This document shows, one piece after another, positions 25,889-35,652 of a stretch of 64,000 nt of DNA. A program made the translations under genes and the position numbers. The stretch covers positions 434,001-498,000 of the forward strand of contig NZ_JAJGZV010000003.1 of the NCBI RefSeq assembly GCF_020805785.1, in the 5' to 3' direction. The DNA is from Flavobacterium chungbukense (GTDB lineage: Bacteria > Bacteroidota > Bacteroidia > Flavobacteriales > Flavobacteriaceae). The notes below the pieces were generated by a model that searched no databases, had not been told where the DNA came from, and saw only the letters and a program-made list of their open reading frames with translations. Numbering within the stretch: position 1 is the stretch's first letter; every line of letters begins with the position of its first letter.

Positions 25889-26974
25889 ATGAAAATTACC
25901 ATAATTGCAGGTGCAAGACCAAACTTTATAAAAATAGCGCCTATTATTAATGCTATCAAAAGCAAGCAAAATGAAGGTTTCGATATTTCATTTCGTTTGG
26001 TGCACACCGGTCAGCATTATGATAAAAACTTAAGCGATACTTTTTTTGAGGAATTAAATATTCCGCAACCAGATGTAAATTTGGAAGTAAAAAGTGGTTC
26101 TCAGGCAGAACAAACTGCTGCAATTATGATTGCCTTTGAAAAAGAATTACTTCAAAATCCGTGCGATTTGGTTTTGGTTGTTGGCGATGTTAATTCAACA
26201 ATGGCATGCTCTATTGTCGCCAAAAAATGCCATACAAAAGTGGCGCATGTTGAAGCCGGAATTCGCTCTGGAGATTTAACAATGCCCGAAGAAATCAACC
26301 GAATGTTGACAGACAGCATTACCGATTACTTTTTTACAACCTCAACATCAGCTTCAGAAAATTTACTGAAATTAGGCTCAAATCCAGAAAATGTTCATTT
26401 TGTGGGGAATGTCATGATCGATACTTTACACCAGAATATCGATAGAAGTTCTGCACCAGATTTTTGGAATGAACACCAATTAAAAGAAAAAAATTATATC
26501 ATTCTGACTTTACATCGTCCGGCAAATGTTGACGAAGTTTCATCTCTCATCAATTTACTTCACGGAATTGATTCTTTAGTAAATGACAAAAAAATAATTT
26601 TCCCCATTCACCCAAGAACACAGGCAATTTTAAGCGAAAGCAAAATCGAATTTAAAAACATCCTTTTTGTTTCTCCTCAAGGTTATTTAAATTTCATGTA
26701 TTTAATCAAAAATAGTTTTGCGGTTATTACAGACAGCGGCGGAATTTCTGAAGAAACAACTGTTCTTGGAATTCCATGTTTTACGATGCGTGATAACACA
26801 GAAAGACCTGAAACAGAAACTATTGGAACAAACACAATTGTGGGAACTTCTTTTGAAAATCTGAAAAAAGTTTTTGGTTCGTTTTTACAAAATGGCGCTA
26901 GAAAAAGCGGTATTCCAGAATTATGGGACGGAAAAGCATCGGAAAGAATTGTTTCAATTTTATTGGGTAAATAA
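25889..26974 (+). CDS. wecB: UDP-N-acetylglucosamine 2-epimerase (non-hydrolysing)
   Basis: 361 residues. The enzyme interconverts UDP-GlcNAc and UDP-ManNAc, supplying ManNAc or ManNAcA for surface polysaccharides. Family signatures are visible: IIAGARPNFIKIAPI at the start, VHTGQHYDKNLSDTFFEEL, VEAGIRSGDLTMPEEINR, and ITDSGGISEETTVLGIPCFT with the following TERPET. GT-B fold, full length. Its stop overlaps the next start (ATAATGA), so it is coupled to the glycosyltransferase. Confidence 0.95.
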   Translation: MKITIIAGARPNFIKIAPIINAIKSKQNEGFDISFRLVHTGQHYDKNLSDTFFEELNIPQPDVNLEVKSGSQAEQTAAIMIAFEKELLQNPCDLVLVVGDVNSTMACSIVAKKCHTKVAHVEAGIRSGDLTMPEEINRMLTDSITDYFFTTSTSASENLLKLGSNPENVHFVGNVMIDTLHQNIDRSSAPDFWNEHQLKEKNYIILTLHRPANVDEVSSLINLLHGIDSLVNDKKIIFPIHPRTQAILSESKIEFKNILFVSPQGYLNFMYLIKNSFAVITDSGGISEETTVLGIPCFTMRDNTERPETETIGTNTIVGTSFENLKKVFGSFLQNGARKSGIPELWDGKASERIVSILLGK

Positions 26975-28161
26975 TGAAAGACATTTTAATTATATCTAAT
27001 TATTATCCGCCAGAAAAAGGTGCCGCTGCCAATCGAATTGAGCAATTGGCCTTAAAATTAGATCAAAACGGATATAATGTTTCGGTCATTTCTCCGTTGC
27101 CAAATTATCCGAAAGGAGAACTTTTTCCTGAATACAAAGGTAAATTCTCGGTGACAGAAAAAATTCAAAATATTACTTTAAAACGGCTTTGGATTTATCC
27201 TAGCAACAGTCCTAACATTTTCAAAAGAATTGTTTCTACATTCTCTTTCTCCACTATTTTATTTTTCTATTTGCTGTTTGCCAAAACACCAAAGAAAGTA
27301 ATTGTACAATCTCCTCCTTTATTATTGTCTTTTACAGCTGTTTTTGCTCTTTGGATCAAAAGAAAGGCAATAATTTTGAACGTTTCAGATCTTTGGCCTA
27401 CTGCAGCAATTGAACTTGGCGTTTTAAAGAAAAACAGTATTTCGCATAAAATGCTGCTTTTTATAGAACGTTTCATTTACAAAAAAGCAACGCATATTTT
27501 TGGTCAATCCAATGAAATTATAGATCACATTCATTCTATTTTTCCAGAAAAAAAATGCTTTTTATATCGTAATTATCCTGATCATTTTGTGGAAAATAAT
27601 ATCCATGAAAATGAAAATTCTAACGAACCAATAAAATTGTTTTACGCTGGATTATTAGGCGTTGCACAAGGAGTTTTCGAACTTATTCAAAAGTTAGATT
27701 TAGAACATTTAAATGTCGAATTACATATTTTTGGCGATGGTGCAGAAAAAGCACAAATTGTCGATTATATGAATCAAAATCCGATGCAGAAAATTATTTT
27801 TCACGGAATGCTAGAACGAAATGTACTTCACCAAACTTTACAAAATTTAGATATTGCATTAGTTCCTTTAAAAACAAGAATTTACGGTTCTGTTCCTTCA
27901 AAAATATTCGAATACAGCGCTTTAGGATTTCCTGTTTTGTATTTTGGCGGAGGTGAAGGAGAAAATATTGTGGAAGAAAATAATCTGGGTTGGGTTGTTC
28001 CTGTTGAAGATTTTAATGGTTTAAATGCTGCTTTAAAACAGATTTCAGAAATAGATAAAAATGAAATTCAAGCCATGAAAAAAACAATTTTTATTCATGC
28101 AAAACAAAATTTTAATCTTGATAAACAAATGAAGGATTTAATTGAAAATGATGCTTTTTAA
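26974..28161 (+). CDS. Glycosyltransferase family 4 (WbuB/WcaI-like)
   Basis: 395 residues, GT-B fold. The N-terminus reads ILIISNYYPPEKGAAANRIE, typical of WbuB-type GT4 enzymes that bind the acceptor through the PEKGAA loop. The C-terminal donor domain has LFYAGLLGVAQGVFELI, HGMLERNVLHQTLQNLDIAL and the E-x7-E-like region VPSKIFEYSALGFPVLYFGG. Probably adds a sugar to the lipid-linked repeat unit of the surface polysaccharide. Overlaps wecB by one base. Confidence 0.9.
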   Translation: MKDILIISNYYPPEKGAAANRIEQLALKLDQNGYNVSVISPLPNYPKGELFPEYKGKFSVTEKIQNITLKRLWIYPSNSPNIFKRIVSTFSFSTILFFYLLFAKTPKKVIVQSPPLLLSFTAVFALWIKRKAIILNVSDLWPTAAIELGVLKKNSISHKMLLFIERFIYKKATHIFGQSNEIIDHIHSIFPEKKCFLYRNYPDHFVENNIHENENSNEPIKLFYAGLLGVAQGVFELIQKLDLEHLNVELHIFGDGAEKAQIVDYMNQNPMQKIIFHGMLERNVLHQTLQNLDIALVPLKTRIYGSVPSKIFEYSALGFPVLYFGGGEGENIVEENNLGWVVPVEDFNGLNAALKQISEIDKNEIQAMKKTIFIHAKQNFNLDKQMKDLIENDAF

Positions 28162-28174
28162 ATTGTTTTCGTTA

Positions 28175-28215
28175 AAAAAGAAAGGGAAAATATTCTAGAA
28201 TATTTTCCCTTTTTT
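28175..28215. terminator. Bidirectional terminator, perfect palindrome
   Basis: Arms of at least 15 bases meet at TTCTAGAA; AAAGGGAAAATATTC on the left pairs with its complement, with flanking A and T runs. It separates the convergent GT4 and UDP-glucuronate decarboxylase genes. Confidence 0.9.
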
Positions 28216-28216
28216 A

Positions 28217-29200
28217 TTATTTGATATAACTTGAAAAATCTTTGTGTTCTTCTTTCGCTAATTCTTCTGGAGACAATGATTTAAAATACTCATACGTAAT
28301 TTTCATTCCTTCTGCTCGATTTACTTTGGCTTCCCAACCTAACAATTCTTTTGCTTTTGTCGTGTCTGGTTGGCGCTGTAAAGGATCATTTACTGGTAAA
28401 GGATGATATACTACCTTTTGGTTTGTTCCTGTCAATTTAATGATTTCTTCTGCAAAATCTTTAATTGTGATTTCGTCAGGATTTCCAATATTTACTGGAT
28501 AAACATAATCAGAATGCAATAATCTAAAAATACCTTCAACCTGATCGTCTACATAACAGAAAGAACGTGTTTGCATTCCGTCTCCAAAAATCGTTAAATC
28601 TTCTCCACGAAGTGCTTGTCCAATAAATGCCGGAATTACTCTTCCGTCGTTTAATCGCATTCTTGGTCCGTAGGTATTAAAAATACGCACGATTCTGGTT
28701 TCTACACCGTGAAAAGTATGATATGCCATTGTTATAGATTCTTGAAAACGTTTGGCTTCATCATAAACACCGCGTGGTCCAATCGTATTTACGTTTCCAT
28801 AATATTCTTCGGTTTGCGGATGTACTAACGGATCTCCATAAACTTCTGAAGTTGAAGCAATCAAAATTCTGGCTTTTTTAACTCTCGCTAATCCTAATAA
28901 ATTATGAGTTCCTAAAGACCCAACTTTTAAAGTCTGAATTGGAATTTTCAAATAATCGATCGGACTTGCAGGAGAAGCGAAATGCAAGATATAATCTAAA
29001 TCACCTGGAACATGAACAAACTTGGTAATATCATGGTGATAAAACTCGAAGTTTTCTAGTTTGAATAAATGTTCGATATTTTTAAGATCTCCTGTAATCA
29101 AATTATCCATTCCAATTACGAAATAACCTTCTTTGATAAATCTGTCACATAAATGTGATCCTAAAAATCCTGCTGCTCCGGTGATAAGTATTCTTTTCAT
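28217..29200 (-). CDS. UDP-glucuronic acid decarboxylase (UDP-xylose synthase) family SDR
   Basis: 327 residues of the extended short-chain dehydrogenase family. NAD motif [14 protein letters not shown] at residue 8, catalytic Ser/Thr in [11 protein letters not shown], and Tyr-Lys in YDEAKRFQE. The words [20 protein letters not shown] and [18 protein letters not shown] are characteristic of UXS enzymes, which turn UDP-glucuronate into UDP-xylose. Supplies a nucleotide sugar to the polysaccharide cluster. Confidence 0.92.
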   Translation of the reverse strand: MKRILITGAAGFLGSHLCDRFIKEGYFVIGMDNLITGDLKNIEHLFKLENFEFYHHDITKFVHVPGDLDYILHFASPASPIDYLKIPIQTLKVGSLGTHNLLGLARVKKARILIASTSEVYGDPLVHPQTEEYYGNVNTIGPRGVYDEAKRFQESITMAYHTFHGVETRIVRIFNTYGPRMRLNDGRVIPAFIGQALRGEDLTIFGDGMQTRSFCYVDDQVEGIFRLLHSDYVYPVNIGNPDEITIKDFAEEIIKLTGTNQKVVYHPLPVNDPLQRQPDTTKAKELLGWEAKVNRAEGMKITYEYFKSLSPEELAKEEHKDFSSYIK

Positions 29201-29219
29201 GATGATTGTTTATTCAACG

Positions 29220-29227
29220 CAAATGTA
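29220..29227 (-). promoter_or_regulatory. -7 box of the UXS-like gene
   Basis: Minus strand TACATTTG fits TAnnTTTG, 19 bases before the ATG. Confidence 0.5.
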
Positions 29228-29258
29228 GTTGATTTGAAAACTATTTTTTCTTATATTC

Positions 29259-30383
29259 TTATCTTTCTTCTAATGTTTGCTGATGCGCTTTAAACTTAGT
29301 TTCGACAAATTCCTTAATTTCTTTTTCAAATCGATCTTTTGAAAATTTAACCGCATGTGCACGAATAACTTTTGGATCGAAAGTTTTGGTTTGGAAATAA
29401 AGTATAGCCTCTCTTATTTTTTCAGCAGATTGTTCTTCAAAGAAAATTCCGGTTTCATTTTCTATAACTGTTTCAAGTGTTCCGCCCTTCTTTAAAGCAA
29501 TAACAGGAGTTCCACAAGCTTGTGCTTCGACAGGAATGATTCCAAAATCTTCTTCGGCTGCAAAGACAAAACCTCTAGCTTTCTGCATTAAACTGCGCAG
29601 TTTTTTATTCTCGACGAAACCAACAAATTCAACATTCTTTTTGGCTATTTTTTGAAGTTTTTCCAGTTCTGGTCCTTCTCCGGCAACAATTAATTTTAGG
29701 TGCGGCAATTCGTTGAAAGCTTCTACAATTAATTGCGTTTTTTTGTACGGAACCATTCTGGAAGCGGTCAAATAATACTCTTCTTTTGTTTCTTCTAAAC
29801 TAAAAAAATCAACATCGACTGGCGGATAAATTACAACAGATTCTTTATTGTACGTTTTTTTAATTCTCTGCGCAATGTGGTTAGAATTGGCAATAAAATA
29901 ATCGACATTTTCCGAATTGGAAAGATCCCATTTTTGCATTTTATCTAAAACCGATTTCGCATACAAACCTTTTAGACCTTTGGTTAAGCCAGCGTCTTTT
30001 AAATATTGTTCTCGCAAATCCCAAGCGTAACGCATTGGAGAGTGGCAATAACAAATATGAAGCTGATTTTCGGTTGTTCTGATTCCTTTTGCAACGGCAG
30101 AAGAAGAACTTATTATTAAATCAAAATCTCTTAAATCAAATTGTTCAATTGCAATTGGAAATAACTGCAAAAATTTACGGTGATTTTTCTTTACTGTAGG
30201 TAGTTTTTGGATAAAGCTTGTTTTTGCTTTTTTTCCATTTAAAATAAATTTGCGATCGTCATCATTCAAAAAATCAATAAGTGCAAAATGATCGAAATCA
30301 TTCCAGATAGAATTTATAGAATGAATCACTTTTTCGGCTCCTCCATTTACATAATACCAATCGCTGATTAGGGCTTTTTTCAT
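29259..30383 (-). CDS. Glycosyltransferase family 4
   Basis: 374 residues, GT-B. It starts KALISDWYYVNGGAEKVIHS, has an acceptor-domain helix (ICYCHSPMRYAWDLREQYLK) and a donor domain with YYLTASRMVPYKKTQLIVEA, LIVAGEGPELEKLQKIA and the E-x7-E region EEDFGIIPVEAQACGTPVIA. The words CHSPMRYAWD recall mannosyl- or rhamnosyltransferases, but the sugar cannot be fixed. Two bases from the GT2 gene. Confidence 0.9.
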   Translation of the reverse strand: MKKALISDWYYVNGGAEKVIHSINSIWNDFDHFALIDFLNDDDRKFILNGKKAKTSFIQKLPTVKKNHRKFLQLFPIAIEQFDLRDFDLIISSSSAVAKGIRTTENQLHICYCHSPMRYAWDLREQYLKDAGLTKGLKGLYAKSVLDKMQKWDLSNSENVDYFIANSNHIAQRIKKTYNKESVVIYPPVDVDFFSLEETKEEYYLTASRMVPYKKTQLIVEAFNELPHLKLIVAGEGPELEKLQKIAKKNVEFVGFVENKKLRSLMQKARGFVFAAEEDFGIIPVEAQACGTPVIALKKGGTLETVIENETGIFFEEQSAEKIREAILYFQTKTFDPKVIRAHAVKFSKDRFEKEIKEFVETKFKAHQQTLEER

Positions 30384-30385
30384 TT

Positions 30386-31396
30386 TTATTGCATTATTTT
30401 TCTTGTGAGATAATAAACGTAATAGGCGTTTTTACCAAAAGTAATATTTAAAAAGTATAAAGTTTTAGGAATCCAATGATGGAACAAATCTAATTTTTTT
30501 AATTCAGATTTGAGCTCTTTTAAAGTTTCTTTAGAAACTCCTACATTCATTTCAAAAACATGGAAAGATTGTCTGATCATTAATTCTTGTCGCAATTCTT
30601 CCCGAATTTCTATATTATATTCATTACCAACATCTTTCCCAATATCTAGAACTCCTTTCCACATTGAAGCTCTTCCTTTTGCTGAATAAGATCCAGGAAT
30701 GTGAAGGTTTCCATCCTTTTCAGAATTTCCAAATAAAGGCGGGTTTCCAGCTCTTCCTCCTACCGAAGGATTTCCTAAATAACCAATTCCTGTTGTACAA
30801 AAAGCATTTGCTGCCAAGTAAATTTGATAAAACAAAGTTCCGTCGTATTTATCTTTGGCTAGGTTTTTTGCCCATTCTTTATTAATAACTAATCCTCCAA
30901 CAAAACCGCACATTCTGAAAATGAGTTTCGCCGAATCATTTTTCCCAATAATAGCTTCATTTGGCAAAATTCTAGAAACGCCGAGTGGTTTATTTATGTC
31001 TTTTTCAAACCGAATAAAAGGTCTTGAAATCATGGCAATAGATTCATTTCTTTTACAAAAATCGTCAATTTCATTTAAACCGTTTTTCAAAAACAAATCG
31101 TCGTTACCAATCAGTATCACCCATTTATAAAGGGCTAAATCAATCAATTTACGGATATTGGCATCGTAGCCTAAGTTTTTTTCATTTTCTATATAAGAAA
31201 CAACTACGTTTTTAGCATTAAAAATGACCTGATACTTTTCTGTAACAGCACGTATTTCAGTTCTTTCTTTCGAGAAATCTTCGCAAATTATAACTTCATT
31301 TGGAAGCATATCCATCTCATTAATAGATTTTAATAAATCTTCAAACTCATTTGGTCTGCCGTAAGCGGGAATTGCGATACTATATCCTTGTGTCAT
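30386..31396 (-). CDS. Glycosyltransferase family 2
   Basis: 336 residues from the ATG at 31394-31396, chosen because the GT-A fold begins GYSIAIPAYGRPNEFEDLL directly after it; the 27 upstream codons are hydrophobic and AT-rich. The metal-binding DxD-like site is IGNDDLFLKNG. It probably transfers one sugar of the surface polysaccharide repeat. Two bases separate its stop from the GT4 gene downstream, so they are co-transcribed. Divergent from the Wzx-like gene. Confidence 0.87.
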   Translation of the reverse strand: MTQGYSIAIPAYGRPNEFEDLLKSINEMDMLPNEVIICEDFSKERTEIRAVTEKYQVIFNAKNVVVSYIENEKNLGYDANIRKLIDLALYKWVILIGNDDLFLKNGLNEIDDFCKRNESIAMISRPFIRFEKDINKPLGVSRILPNEAIIGKNDSAKLIFRMCGFVGGLVINKEWAKNLAKDKYDGTLFYQIYLAANAFCTTGIGYLGNPSVGGRAGNPPLFGNSEKDGNLHIPGSYSAKGRASMWKGVLDIGKDVGNEYNIEIREELRQELMIRQSFHVFEMNVGVSKETLKELKSELKKLDLFHHWIPKTLYFLNITFGKNAYYVYYLTRKIMQ

Positions 31397-31510
31397 TTTT
31401 ATATTAAAAAACCTTACATTTTCTGATTTTATCAAAAATATAATTTTAATTTGTATTTGCTTGAAATAAAAAATCAACTTTGTGTTTTAAATTTAACAAC
31501 AAACTATATA

Positions 31511-32749
31511 GTGCTTAAAAACATATCATTGAGCTTTGGAATAAATTTTATTAATTTATTATTTCCATTGTTATTAATTCCATTTTTCATCAAAACATAC
31601 GGAATTGATACTTACGGTTTGATTGCGGTATCAATGGCATTTATCAATATTGTTTCTGTTTTATATGATTATTCCTGGTATGCTTTTGCGCCAATAGAGA
31701 TTCAAAAAGTAAAAAACGACTCGAGTTTAATCAATCAGTATATTTCGAAAATTATCAACTGCAAGATTGTGGTCTTTTTGCCTTCTCTGCTTCTATTGCT
31801 CGTTTTTGTCTTATGTTCTGAAATAAGATACAATCTGATTTTTTCTTTATCTCTGTTGGTTTTTCTATTTTCCAGATCTCAGAACAACCTCTGTTTTTTT
31901 ATCGGATTAGATAAAGTGTTTCCTTATTTCATCATTAATTCAATTGTAAAAATTGGATGTATTGCCTTGATTTTTATAACTTTAGTTGAAAAAAGTGATT
32001 ATCAGTTTGTTTTTTACTATCTGGGAATATCTGATATTTTAATTTTCATTTTTTCAACTTTATATTTAATCCAAAAAAATGGTTTTAAATATAAAATAAC
32101 TTCATTTTCAGAAATTTGGGAGGAACTTGTTTTTGGTCATAAATTGTTTTTAACCAACCTCACGATATGTGCGCTGATGAATTCGAGCACCATAATTCTA
32201 AGTGTGTTTTTTGACAATACTATTGTAGGAATCTACAATGTGGCAGAAAAAATCATCATGCTTTGCAAACAATCCATTAGCGTTTTATTTCAAGGGGTTT
32301 ACTTTAAGGCTTGCGAAATTGGCACTGAAAAAATCAAACAGCTCAACCATTTTTTAAAATCTGTATTTTGGGTTTATTTTTTAATGTATGGTTTTGGAGG
32401 TCTTTTATTAGTCATTTTTCCAAATCTGATTATTAATTTATTAAGTTCTGAGTATACCTCAAATTCGTCTCTTTATTTGATTTACCTTGCTCCAATTCCG
32501 CTTATTGGCGCTTTAAGCCAATCGGCGTATATGTCGTTGTTGCTTCATCATAAAAAAAGCATCTATTTTAATGCGCATCTTTACGGACTTATTATTAATA
32601 TCGTTCTTTCTTTTGTATTGTGTTATTTTCTGAAAGTCTATGGTGTTATAATTTCTTTAGTTTTAACGGAAATATTTATAACCGCGTATCTAAATTCTGC
32701 CATAGTTAAAAGCGATGAGTTAAACTTTTTCAAGAATAAAATTGTCTAA
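31511..32749 (+). CDS. Wzx-type oligosaccharide flippase
   Basis: 412 residues from a GTG at 31511. The frame extends 20 codons further upstream, but VLKNISLSFGINFINLLFPL is the family-like start and the extra codons overlap the probable promoter. About 12 membrane helices, with the family words TYGIDTYGLIAVSMAFINI and TIVGIYNVAEKIIMLCKQSI. Wzx proteins flip the lipid-linked repeat unit. Its stop is immediately followed by the Wzy-like ATG (TAAAATG). Start codon choice is uncertain. Confidence 0.83.
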   Translation: MLKNISLSFGINFINLLFPLLLIPFFIKTYGIDTYGLIAVSMAFINIVSVLYDYSWYAFAPIEIQKVKNDSSLINQYISKIINCKIVVFLPSLLLLLVFVLCSEIRYNLIFSLSLLVFLFSRSQNNLCFFIGLDKVFPYFIINSIVKIGCIALIFITLVEKSDYQFVFYYLGISDILIFIFSTLYLIQKNGFKYKITSFSEIWEELVFGHKLFLTNLTICALMNSSTIILSVFFDNTIVGIYNVAEKIIMLCKQSISVLFQGVYFKACEIGTEKIKQLNHFLKSVFWVYFLMYGFGGLLLVIFPNLIINLLSSEYTSNSSLYLIYLAPIPLIGALSQSAYMSLLLHHKKSIYFNAHLYGLIINIVLSFVLCYFLKVYGVIISLVLTEIFITAYLNSAIVKSDELNFFKNKIV

Positions 32750-32750
32750 A

Positions 32751-33959
32751 ATGAATTTTTACAAAGAGCTTATTAAGCCCGTATTTTATTTGTTCGTAGC
32801 TTCTACTCTAATCTATTTTGTTGAAGCTTTTCAATCTATTATGATGATTGCTACGGCTTTGCTATTATTAAGTTTTGCTAAATTGGGAGATTTCAAAATT
32901 TCAAATAAAAATGCTCCTTTTCTATTTTCTTTTGTCATTTTAGCTTTTTACTACACGCTGTTTTTTAGTTCTAAAAGTATCAAGCTTATTGCCGAAAGTT
33001 TGCTGTTGTTTGTTATTCCGCTACTAAGCGTTTATTTATATCAAGATAAAACGTTTGCAAAAGACTTAAAACAAATACAATTTGCTTACAGTATTTCTTT
33101 GAGTTTGTTGTGTTTGTATTTTGTGGGATTCTATATTTATGATATTCCAAATCATCATTTCGATTGGTATTTTGCGCGCTATAATTTAGAATTTTACAAT
33201 AAAATACATGGCACGTATATCTGTTTATGGATTGCAATTGCTATTTTATTTCTTGCAGATCTTACCTCAGAATTTAAACTTTTTTCTTGGTCTAAAAAGG
33301 CTTTGTTTGGTGTAATGTTCGCCCTTTTATTTTCAGGCTTAATTATTTACAATTCTAGAAATATTATTGTTGGACTTATTATAATTTCTGGAATTAGATA
33401 TTTCTTATTGAAAAAACAGAACAAAAAGATTTCAAAAAAGGTACTTTTCCTAATCTTATTTGCCGTTATAGCCGTTATTTTGTTATCGAGACGTTATGTA
33501 GACGATATTGGTTTTTTATTCGAAAATTCGTTTAAAAACTCGACTCGTTATGCCGCTTGGTCTTGCAGCGCACAATTAATTTACGATTCTAATTTTTTAG
33601 GAATGGATTTTAATCTGATTCAGGAAAAATTAAACGAATGTTATGTTCCTTTTCATAGTTTGGAATTAACAAAATTTAAAATTAACTCCCACAATCAATA
33701 TCTTGATTTCTTGCTAAAAGGCGGAATTTTAATGCTTCTGGCTTTTGTATCGACCTTATTTATAAAAATAAAGTACGCCCTTAGAAACCATAATTATCTC
33801 TATTTATCGCTAACTATCTTATTTGTAATTTCGTTTATAACAGAAAATATTCTGGTAAGACAATACGGAATGTACAGTTATTTTTTATGTGACGTTTTGT
33901 TTCTCGGCTCTATTCTTGGAAATAAAAATCATAGTGGAAACGAAGTAGAAAAATACTAA
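32751..33959 (+). CDS. O-antigen ligase/polymerase-like membrane protein (first)
   Basis: 402 residues from the ATG at 32751, one base after the Wzx stop. About 11 membrane helices; a large loop between the last helices holds YAAWSCSAQLIYDSNFLGMD and INSHNQYLDFLLKGG, the H-containing motif of the Wzy_C/O-antigen ligase superfamily. These enzymes polymerise or ligate glycans on undecaprenyl carriers. Its last 75 bases overlap the convergent second polymerase-like gene. Confidence 0.8.
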   Translation: MNFYKELIKPVFYLFVASTLIYFVEAFQSIMMIATALLLLSFAKLGDFKISNKNAPFLFSFVILAFYYTLFFSSKSIKLIAESLLLFVIPLLSVYLYQDKTFAKDLKQIQFAYSISLSLLCLYFVGFYIYDIPNHHFDWYFARYNLEFYNKIHGTYICLWIAIAILFLADLTSEFKLFSWSKKALFGVMFALLFSGLIIYNSRNIIVGLIIISGIRYFLLKKQNKKISKKVLFLILFAVIAVILLSRRYVDDIGFLFENSFKNSTRYAAWSCSAQLIYDSNFLGMDFNLIQEKLNECYVPFHSLELTKFKINSHNQYLDFLLKGGILMLLAFVSTLFIKIKYALRNHNYLYLSLTILFVISFITENILVRQYGMYSYFLCDVLFLGSILGNKNHSGNEVEKY

Positions 33960-35090
33960 TGTTGGTATATACAACATACAGCCATCGCTGCAGCAAACAA
34001 ACAAATAAAGCATACAGCCAATTAAATACAAGTAATTGTTGTTTTTGGTTGTTATGGCAATATAAACCGGCATAAAAAAAGAAAGACAAAACAATAGTAT
34101 CCCAACAAAGCCAAGTTGTTTAAAGATAGACAAATACACAATTTCTTCAATAAATTTAAAAGTTTGGCTCCCGAAAAAACTTAAACCGCTCAATTGTCTG
34201 ATTTGCTCGATTCTTCCTCCTAGTTTTGAATCTAAAATAAATCCAGATAATGATCCGTATTGAAAATAGCGATTCATGAAAAATGTCCCGATAACAATCA
34301 AAATTAATCCCAGCAAAGCGTAAATTCTAATCAGTCTGAAAATGCTGTCTTTGTAAATCAGTATAAAATAAAATAGTAAACCAAGCCAAACAGTTCTTGA
34401 CAATGTGAGTATTAATGCCAAAATTACAATCATCAATTTTATCTTAGAAGTGTTTTTTTGATGAAAGATTGGAAACAGCATTAAAATACAGACTCCAAAA
34501 ATATTTCCGTTATTATAGGTAGAAATCAGCTTATAAAGCGAACCTCTCATATTGTATTTTCCTTCTAATGTTCCCAAATCGTCTGCGTTTACTGTAACAT
34601 AAGGAATTTCAATATAATGCCCTGTAACTTGTTTGAAAATAAAAAGTAAAACGCCGTATAAAGAAACCAGAAATACTGCTTGAACTATCTTTTTTTCGAT
34701 AAATCCATATTCTATTTTCTTTAAAAAAGGACTTAGAAACAAGTAAAAAAATAGCGGTAAAAATGCAAAACTGACATAGAAAGCCACAAGATTTCCAAGT
34801 GAACCCGAATATCCTCTAAAAATCAGATTTATAGAAAAATACAAAACAAACGGCAGCGTTGCTAAATAACAAATAAGATGTTTGGACTGTACAAAAAAGG
34901 TCTTTTTTTGGAGTATTATGGTAATTAAAAGCAGAAAAAGAAATCCTAAATAGAGATAGCCCCAAGTAAAAGGTATTCCTGCTATTTTGAATCCTCCTTT
35001 TGGCAGATAAACCAAAAATAGCAGTCCAATAAAAAAAAGATACTCTCTAATTTTTTCGTTATTCAAAATAAGTTTAAAATTAAAACGCAT
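33885..35090 (-). CDS. O-antigen ligase/polymerase-like membrane protein (second)
   Basis: 401 residues, about 11 membrane helices, with ILALILTLSRTVWLGLLFYF, a typical Wzy_C start (LSRTxWLG), and the periplasmic loop SKLGGRIEQIRQLSGLSFFG. It lacks the SHNQYLD motif of the first protein, so the two may differ in job, for example polymerase versus ligase. It heads a minus-strand group with the lipoprotein and the Wzz-like gene downstream of their own start. The tail-to-tail overlap with the neighbour is 75 bases. Confidence 0.78.
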   Translation of the reverse strand: MRFNFKLILNNEKIREYLFFIGLLFLVYLPKGGFKIAGIPFTWGYLYLGFLFLLLITIILQKKTFFVQSKHLICYLATLPFVLYFSINLIFRGYSGSLGNLVAFYVSFAFLPLFFYLFLSPFLKKIEYGFIEKKIVQAVFLVSLYGVLLFIFKQVTGHYIEIPYVTVNADDLGTLEGKYNMRGSLYKLISTYNNGNIFGVCILMLFPIFHQKNTSKIKLMIVILALILTLSRTVWLGLLFYFILIYKDSIFRLIRIYALLGLILIVIGTFFMNRYFQYGSLSGFILDSKLGGRIEQIRQLSGLSFFGSQTFKFIEEIVYLSIFKQLGFVGILLFCLSFFMPVYIAITTKNNNYLYLIGCMLYLFVCCSDGCMLYIPTLVFFYFVSTMIFISKNRAEKQNVT

Positions 35091-35121
35091 CTTTCTTATA
35101 TTCTTTTTTCTTGGTAATTAT

Positions 35122-35637
35122 TTAATATTTAAGTCTTTGAAGTTCATCCTTTAGTTCATTGCTACCCATTAAAAAAGGATCGTACTGATTGTTGATGACA
35201 CTTAATTTATAACCGTAATAATTGGGATCCCAAGTCACAAATTCATTAGTATAAAAGTACTTTTTGTAAGCATCAAAATCGCCGTTTATTACTTTTGAAT
35301 TATGTTGTATAGAGATATTTTTAATCGTAACATTTTGCTGTGTCGTATTATAACCTAAATCTACTCTAATATTTTCAGGAAAAACTTTTTCTGGAAAATT
35401 GATTACAATTTTTTGCATTTCGCTTGAGGCATAAACTGATCTAAAAACAGAGTTTTCATCTTTCCATTCTCCGCCTTCAACTAAATAAAAAACCTGCAGT
35501 TTATCATTTTTAGCAAAGATGCCTTCTATAGTAACTGTAAAAAGATCTTTTTTCTTGGTTTGGTTTTCTTCCTTTTTTCCGCAAGATGAGATCAATAAAG
35601 CAATTAGAAAGCATGTTGAAATGACTTTTAATTTCAT
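35122..35637 (-). CDS. Lipoprotein of unknown function in the polysaccharide cluster
   Basis: 171 residues with a lipoprotein signal (KVISTCFLIALLISSCGKKE; Cys at residue 19). The rest is a beta-rich domain, for example VTIEGIFAKNDKLQVFYLVE and VFPENIRVDLGYNTTQQNVT. I do not recognise a family. It lies 15 bases from the Wzz-like gene and 31 bases from the polymerase-like gene on the same strand, which suggests a role in polysaccharide assembly or export. Confidence 0.7.
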   Translation of the reverse strand: MKLKVISTCFLIALLISSCGKKEENQTKKKDLFTVTIEGIFAKNDKLQVFYLVEGGEWKDENSVFRSVYASSEMQKIVINFPEKVFPENIRVDLGYNTTQQNVTIKNISIQHNSKVINGDFDAYKKYFYTNEFVTWDPNYYGYKLSVINNQYDPFLMGSNELKDELQRLKY

Positions 35638-35652
35638 TTTAAAAAAATTATA

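Noticed and set aside
33885..33959. Overlap of the two polymerase-like genes considered as a frameshift or assembly error
   Set aside because: Both frames are clean through the overlap and both proteins end with plausible charged tails, so a real tail-to-tail overlap is simpler.
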